From contig JAYGEH010000193.1 of NCBI GenBank assembly GCA_046582475.1, positions 1 to 19,355 of the forward strand: a stretch of DNA of 19,355 nucleotides, written 5' to 3'. The position numbers and the translations under genes are program-made. This stretch comes from GCA-2687515 sp046582475. GTDB lineage: Bacteria; Pseudomonadota; Alphaproteobacteria; Rhodospirillales; UBA2165. Of the stretch, positions 15,666 through 19,355 are shown one piece after another; the stretch's first letter is position 1, and the number at the start of each line of letters is the position of its first letter. Below the pieces are notes generated by a model. The model ran no database searches. It was not told where the DNA came from and was given only the letters and a program-made list of their open reading frames with translations.

Positions 15666-17386
15666 TCCGTGTCCACCCCGATGCGCGCCTCCTGTTCCCA
15701 CTGCAAATTGCCCGCATGGGTTACGGCGCCGAGATTGGCCGGGCCGACGGTGACCGCATATTTCTGCAAGGCGCCGGCCAGTTTAGAGGCATCCGGGGGC
15801 GTCCAATCCTTGCGCCGCGCGTAAAGCTCGGCGTCGCTTAAATCAACTGAAATGCTCGCCGCGGCGGCATCGATTCGGATGGTATCGCCGTTCCGGATTA
15901 GCGCGATGGCGCCGCCCACCGCCGCTTCCGGGCACGCATAGCCGATACACATGCCCCTTGTGGCGCCGGAAAATCGGCCATCGGTGAGAAGCGCCACTTT
16001 CTCGCCCATGCCCTGCCCGTAAATCAAGGCGGTGACGCCGAGCATCTCGCGCATGCCCGGCCCGCCCTTGGGCCCCTCGTTTCGGATAACGATGATCGAG
16101 CCCTCGGCGTAGGCGCGGGTTCTGATTACCGCCATGCAGTCTTCTTCCGATTCAAACACCAGGGCCGGGCCTTCATGCTCCAGGCTCGCCAACCCGGCCA
16201 CCTTCAGCAGCGCCCCGTCGGGGCACAGATTTCCCTTCAACACGACCAGGCCGCCGGTGGGCGAGATCGGGTCCGATGCGGTCACCACAACCTGGCCGTC
16301 CGGGGCCGGCGTATCGGCCAGGGCGTCTTTCAGGGCCACACCGGCCAAGGTCAGGCAATCGCCGTCGATATGGCCGCCATCCAGGAGCGCCTTCAGGATC
16401 ACCGGCGTGCCGCCGATATCATAGACATCCTTGGCATGGTAGAACCCGCCGGGCTTGAGACTGGCGATCAGGGGTGTCTCAGCGAACACATCGGCCACAT
16501 CGTCCAGGGTAAAGCGCAGCCCGGCTTCGTGGGCGATGGCCGGGAGATGCAGGCCCGCATTGGTGGACCCGCCGGTGGCGGCGACGATGGCGGCGGCGTT
16601 TTCGAGGCTATGGCGGGTGATCAAATCCCTGGGCAAGGGTCCGCCCGCCTCAATCATCTCCATAACCCTTTCCCCGGCCCGGTGGGCAACCTCGGCGCGC
16701 GCCTCATGCACGCCGGGGATCATCGATGAGCCGAGCGGCGCCAACCCCAAGGCTTCCGATACCATGCCCATGGTGTTGGCGGTAAATTGGCCGGCGCAGG
16801 CCCCCGTGGTCGGTAGGCAGACCCGCTCCAACTCATCCAGATCGGCGAGGTTCATTTCGCCGGTCATGACGGCGCCCACCGCCTCGAAGGTATCGAGCAC
16901 GCTGACATCCTTGCCGCGCCAGCGGCCCGGCAGGGCGCTGCCGCCGAAAATGAAGGCCGACGGCACATTGCAGCGCACCATGCCCATCATGATGCCCGGC
17001 AGGTTCTTGTCGCAGCCGCCGATACCGACGATGCCGTCATAGGCGTGGCCGCGCACCACCAACTCGACGCTGTCGGCGATCACTTCGCGCGATACAAGCG
17101 AAAACTTCATGCCCTGATGGCCCATCGAAATTCCGTCGGAAACGGATATGGTGGTGAATTCCCGTGGCGTGCCGCCGGCCTTTGCGACGCCTTCCTTGGC
17201 GGCGGCGGCCTGGGGGGCCAAATTCATGGTGCAGGGCGTGCCTTCCCCCGATGTTGTGAGCACCGCGACGAAAGGCTGTGCGATGGCCGCATCGTCCAGA
17301 CCCATGCCGCGCAGGAAGGCCCGGTGCGGCGCGCGGTCGAGCCCCTGGGTGGCCACAGTCGATCGCAATGTCTTTGGCGGCGGCAT
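15662..17386 (-). CDS. ilvD: IlvD/Edd-family dehydratase (dihydroxy-acid dehydratase)
   Basis: A 574-residue dehydratase of the [2Fe-2S] type. The three cluster cysteines are C52 (GTPCTMNL), C125 (GGCDKNLPG, with the Mg-binding Lys127 beside it) and C197 (TTGACAGQFTANTMG). The catalytic Ser is about residue 473 in DGRFSGATRG, and ISVSDGISMGHQGMKFSL matches the family. Length and layout fit dihydroxy-acid dehydratase of valine/isoleucine synthesis, but sugar-acid dehydratases share this fold. Pairing with a beta-hydroxyacid dehydrogenase, not other ilv genes, makes a second, catabolic paralogue plausible, so the symbol is tentative. ATG 17386 has no clear Shine-Dalgarno. It is divergent from the GmhB-like gene across a 73-bp spacer in which no convincing promoter was found. 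Confidence 0.85.
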   Translation of the reverse strand: MPPPKTLRSTVATQGLDRAPHRAFLRGMGLDDAAIAQPFVAVLTTSGEGTPCTMNLAPQAAAAKEGVAKAGGTPREFTTISVSDGISMGHQGMKFSLVSREVIADSVELVVRGHAYDGIVGIGGCDKNLPGIMMGMVRCNVPSAFIFGGSALPGRWRGKDVSVLDTFEAVGAVMTGEMNLADLDELERVCLPTTGACAGQFTANTMGMVSEALGLAPLGSSMIPGVHEARAEVAHRAGERVMEMIEAGGPLPRDLITRHSLENAAAIVAATGGSTNAGLHLPAIAHEAGLRFTLDDVADVFAETPLIASLKPGGFYHAKDVYDIGGTPVILKALLDGGHIDGDCLTLAGVALKDALADTPAPDGQVVVTASDPISPTGGLVVLKGNLCPDGALLKVAGLASLEHEGPALVFESEEDCMAVIRTRAYAEGSIIVIRNEGPKGGPGMREMLGVTALIYGQGMGEKVALLTDGRFSGATRGMCIGYACPEAAVGGAIALIRNGDTIRIDAAAASISVDLSDAELYARRKDWTPPDASKLAGALQKYAVTVGPANLGAVTHAGNLQWEQEARIGVDTE

Positions 17387-17459
17387 GTCAATTGCATAAC
17401 CCGAACCAAGAGGCTAGTACACCCCAATGAATTCTGCTCTTGAGAATCTGTAAAGAGAT

Positions 17460-18134
17460 ATGAACGATACCGAGCCGGAAATCCATTTGACGCCGGACGG
17501 ACTTTGGTCGGAGGTGCTTAAGCCCAGGGCCGAAACCAAAGGCCAGGCGGCGCTTTTCCTGGACCGGGACGGGGTTTTGGTGGAAGAAGTCAATTACCTG
17601 CACCGGCCCCAGGACGTGCGCCTCATCGACGGCGCCCTTGAAGTGATCGGCCGCGCCAACGGTTGCGGCATCGCCGTAATCGTAATCACCAATCAGGCCG
17701 GCATCGGTCGGCGCTACTACGACTGGATGCATTTTACCGCCGTGCAGGCAAAAATTACCGAATTGCTGAGCGCTTCCGGCGTTCACCTGGACGCGGTGTT
17801 CGCCTGCCCCCATCACGCCAACGCGCGGGCGCCCTACCAGCACCCGGACCATCCGGCGCGGAAACCCAATCCCGGCATGATATTGATGGCCGGAAAATTG
17901 CTTGGGCTCGTATTGGCCGCCTCCTGGATCGCCGGCGACCGCGCCATCGATGTGCGCGCCGGGCGCAATGCCGGGCTGGCTGGCGGCATCCAGGTGGCCA
18001 CCGGACACGGTTCGCGCGACAACGAACGGGAAACCGCCCAGGCGCTGGCCACGGCTGCCTACCCGGTTCATTGCCTGGCATCCATCGCCGAGGTGATCGA
18101 GCAGCCGCAAATTCTGGATGGCGCTTTAATCTGA
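17460..18134 (+). CDS. gmhB: HAD-IIIA phosphatase, GmhB-like (heptose 1,7-bisphosphate 7-phosphatase)
   Basis: A 224-residue HAD phosphatase with about 28 extra N-terminal residues before the core. Motif I is FLDRDGVL with nucleophile Asp35 and acid/base Asp37; motif II is ITNQAG with Thr77; motif III is Lys135 in RKPNPGM; motif IV is GDRAIDVRAG with Asp160 and Asp164. This is the HisB-N/GmhB branch, which removes the 7-phosphate of heptose 1,7-bisphosphate. GmhB usually has a zinc loop CxH...CxC before RKP. Here CPHH (116-119) is kept, but the second pair is replaced by His128 and His131 with Ala at the last Cys position. ATG 17460 has only a weak AAAGAG upstream. It is separate from the HddA/HddC operon but completes the same pathway. 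Confidence 0.82.
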   Translation: MNDTEPEIHLTPDGLWSEVLKPRAETKGQAALFLDRDGVLVEEVNYLHRPQDVRLIDGALEVIGRANGCGIAVIVITNQAGIGRRYYDWMHFTAVQAKITELLSASGVHLDAVFACPHHANARAPYQHPDHPARKPNPGMILMAGKLLGLVLAASWIAGDRAIDVRAGRNAGLAGGIQVATGHGSRDNERETAQALATAAYPVHCLASIAEVIEQPQILDGALI

Positions 18135-18487
18135 CCAGTGGAAAGCTGAGTTGGTTCGCTGGTAATACAATGATTCTTGTCCAAATTGCGGGCCTATATC
18201 GACGGCGGCCATTCGGTGGCCACCGTGGCATCCGATTATCAGCACCTGCCAGGCTGCGGCGCCATCGTGTTTGACGACTATTATGAGCGCGACTTGGCCG
18301 GGCTCTGCCCGGACACCGGTGCCATCGGCTGTAGCGAGACCGTGCGCGCAATTCCACAAATGGTGCTGCCGGCAAAGATGAATTGCCGAGCGGCGGCATC
18401 ATCAAATTGGCGGCGGAGGGGCCGGACATCATGGCGAGAGTGCAAAAGCCAGCCCCCGCACATGCCAGCCGGCCAACGCCCCTATAA
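18135..18487 (+). pseudogene. decayed SAM methyltransferase remnant, two frameshifts and missing N-terminus
   Basis: No intact gene spans this stretch, but methyltransferase-like sequence continues across two frames. Frame A (from about 18137) reads SGKLSWFAGNTMILV; a +1 shift near 18182 leads into KLRAYIDGGHSVATVASDY, then GAIVFDDYYERD. A -1 shift near 18377 returns to frame A with KDELPSGGIIKLAAEGPDIM, ending at TAA 18485-18487. The pattern IDGGHS...DY...L...GAIVFDDYY is typical of Methyltransf_24/TylF-like SAM methyltransferases, but the N-terminal SAM motif I is missing. One single-base insertion and one single-base deletion would repair the frame. It is either a degraded gene or, less likely, a cluster of sequencing errors. 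Confidence 0.65.
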
Positions 18488-18493
18488 CTCACC

Positions 18494-19027
18494 GTGGTTA
18501 CCACCTTCAGCGCCGAGGGACATAAAGGCAGGTACCTGAACAATCCGGCGGCCCACGGCATCGGCGAATACGGGCAGCAAGACTACCGGTTCAATGCGGT
18601 AAAATTCTGTCACAAGGTTTTCGCCCTTAACGACTGTGCCCTGAACAGCGGCGCCGATAAGATGTACTGGATCGATGCGGATTGCGTGGCGTTCGATGCG
18701 GTAACCCCCGATCTGTTGGCAAGGGTGCTTCCCGGCGGCGTTTACACGTGCTATCTGGGGAGCAATGAAACCCATTCGGAATGCGGCTTTCTGGGGTTCG
18801 ATCTGCACCATCCCCGCAACCGGGAATTCATGGAATTCTGGCGCCCGATTTATGCCGAGGATTTGGTATTTGATCTTCCCCAATGGCACGATTCATACGT
18901 TTACGACATGGTCCGAAAATCCTATGAAGACAGGGGGCTGATCACCGCTTTCGATCTTCGGGCCGACAAAAACGTCGATCATCATCCGTTCGTCAACAGC
19001 CGTTTAGCGAAGCCATGGGCCACCTGA
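18494..19027 (+). CDS. GT-A-like hypothetical protein, probably frameshifted at the 3' end
   Basis: A 177-residue open frame from GTG 18494 with no Shine-Dalgarno. It contains YRFNAVKFCHKVFAL, then MYWIDADCVAF with a DxD-like acidic motif, YLGSNETHSECGFLGFDL, QWHDSYVYDMVR and finally HHPFVNS. I recognise this as the pattern of a family of putative GT-A glycosyltransferases in bacterial polysaccharide regions, recalled without a named reference. Relatives appear to have several dozen more residues between the opening TTFSAEG and the YRF segment, so an internal deletion is likely. At the end the frame turns into RLAKPWAT and stops, while the expected continuation is found in another frame (see next entry). 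It is probably a pseudogene; if intact it would be a short variant. Confidence 0.55.
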   Translation: MVTTFSAEGHKGRYLNNPAAHGIGEYGQQDYRFNAVKFCHKVFALNDCALNSGADKMYWIDADCVAFDAVTPDLLARVLPGGVYTCYLGSNETHSECGFLGFDLHHPRNREFMEFWRPIYAEDLVFDLPQWHDSYVYDMVRKSYEDRGLITAFDLRADKNVDHHPFVNSRLAKPWAT

Positions 19028-19164
19028 TCGGTCCCAGGCGAAAAATCGTCGGTTGCTCGTTTGCAGTTGATATAAGAAAACCGCGTGAAGAATTCTATTG
19101 GCAGGTGGTACCATTGATCGCCGAAGGTCTGGTTCCAGGTGTTGCGCAAATATTATCCGGATGA
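19003..19164 (+). pseudogene. out-of-frame 3' end of the GT-A-like gene
   Basis: Directly after HPFVNS a shift of one base near 19001-19005 gives FSEAMGHLIGPRRKIVG, then AVDIRKPREEFYW, and runs to TGA 19162-19164. This matches the kind of tail expected for the family (HPFINS.L...M.HL.GPRK..G) better than the in-frame ending does. It therefore appears to be the true C-terminus, cut off by a one-base indel. The next gene starts 16 bases downstream, consistent with 19164 being the original end. Confidence 0.5.
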
Positions 19165-19180
19165 GACAGAGGAGACAGCC

Positions 19181-19355
19181 ATGACAAACCATGACGTGAA
19201 ACGGACCGGCGCCGATATCCGCGCCAAACTGAACCATCCTGTGATCGACGCCGATGGCCATATGATCGAAACCACATTCGCGGTCCTCGATTTCGTCAAA
19301 CAGGTGGGCGGCGCCGATATCGCGGCCCGCTACGAAGCGTCGCTTAAGTCCGACA
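19181..19355 (+). CDS. amidohydrolase-family protein, 3'-truncated by window end
   Basis: The first 58 codons of a gene that leaves the window. ATG 19181 is preceded by GAGGAGA about six bases upstream, a strong ribosome-binding site, unlike the degraded gene before it. The protein opens with about 20 polar residues and then HPVIDADGHMIE, a metal-binding DxDxH-like motif at the first strand of the TIM barrel in amidohydrolase_2-type metal-dependent hydrolases and decarboxylases. The rest of the active site is outside the window, so substrate and intactness cannot be judged. It looks unrelated to the sugar cluster and probably marks its right border. Confidence 0.65.
   Translation, partial: MTNHDVKRTGADIRAKLNHPVIDADGHMIETTFAVLDFVKQVGGADIAARYEASLKSD

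Noticed and set aside
14838..15824. 328-codon plus-strand open frame across the dehydrogenase and dehydratase genes
   Set aside because: Antisense shadow that crosses a gene boundary without any domain signal.
17387..17459. Divergent promoters between the IlvD-type and GmhB-like genes
   Set aside because: Only very weak matches to -35/-10 hexamers (TTGCAT, 17 bp, TAGTAC) were found; not enough to annotate, although promoters must lie nearby.
1..19355. Mobile element, CRISPR array, tRNA or phage genes
   Set aside because: No transposase, integrase, regularly spaced repeats or tRNA-like sequence was noticed; nearly all bases are accounted for by metabolic and sugar genes.

Overview
The window reads as a GC-rich chromosomal segment of a Gram-negative bacterium, most likely an alphaproteobacterium (Rhodospirillales-like by protein flavour and GC-rich codon use; this is an impression, not a computed assignment). 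It is an accessory sugar-biosynthesis region of the kind that builds surface polysaccharide. No tRNA, rRNA, insertion sequence or CRISPR array was seen.

Layout. Positions 1-5490 (+ strand) hold the end of an operon entering from the left: a truncated SAM methyltransferase, an RmlD-like SDR, a cobalamin-binding radical SAM protein, a WbuC-cupin/SDR fusion and an unassigned 265-residue protein. Facing it, positions 5487-14638 (- strand) hold a tight nine-gene operon. In transcription order it encodes a second B12 radical SAM protein, the N half and the C half of a split transketolase, a D-2-hydroxyacid dehydrogenase, an SDR, a ColD-type PLP sugar 3-dehydratase, another SDR, an HddC-like nucleotidyltransferase and an HddA-like GHMP kinase. 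Genes are coupled by ATGA overlaps or very short gaps. The two operons converge with stop codons overlapping in a CTAG palindrome. The nine-gene operon is preceded by a perfect TATAAT box and a 9-bp perfect inverted repeat.

Positions 14778-17386 (- strand) hold a coupled pair, a beta-hydroxyacid dehydrogenase and an IlvD/Edd dehydratase, which look metabolic rather than glycan-related. From 17460 on the + strand come a GmhB-like HAD phosphatase, the frameshifted remnant of a SAM methyltransferase, a GT-A-like gene with an apparent 3' frameshift, and the start of an amidohydrolase-family gene that runs off the window.

How the genes may work together. HddA, GmhB and HddC are three of the four enzymes that convert sedoheptulose 7-phosphate to GDP-D-glycero-alpha-D-manno-heptose; the isomerase GmhA is not in the window. 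The ColD homologue keeps the diagnostic His in place of the PLP-binding Lys, so it should remove O-3 from a GDP-4-keto-6-deoxy sugar. A split transketolase directly coupled to a hydroxyacid dehydrogenase (a possible source of hydroxypyruvate) sits in the same transcript. It may supply sedoheptulose 7-phosphate, make a longer ketose phosphate, or add a two-carbon branch to the keto sugar. My best reading is a locus for an unusual GDP-activated deoxy higher sugar, possibly C-branched and further modified by radical SAM, SDR and methyltransferase enzymes. The individual family calls are firm; the assembled pathway is inference.
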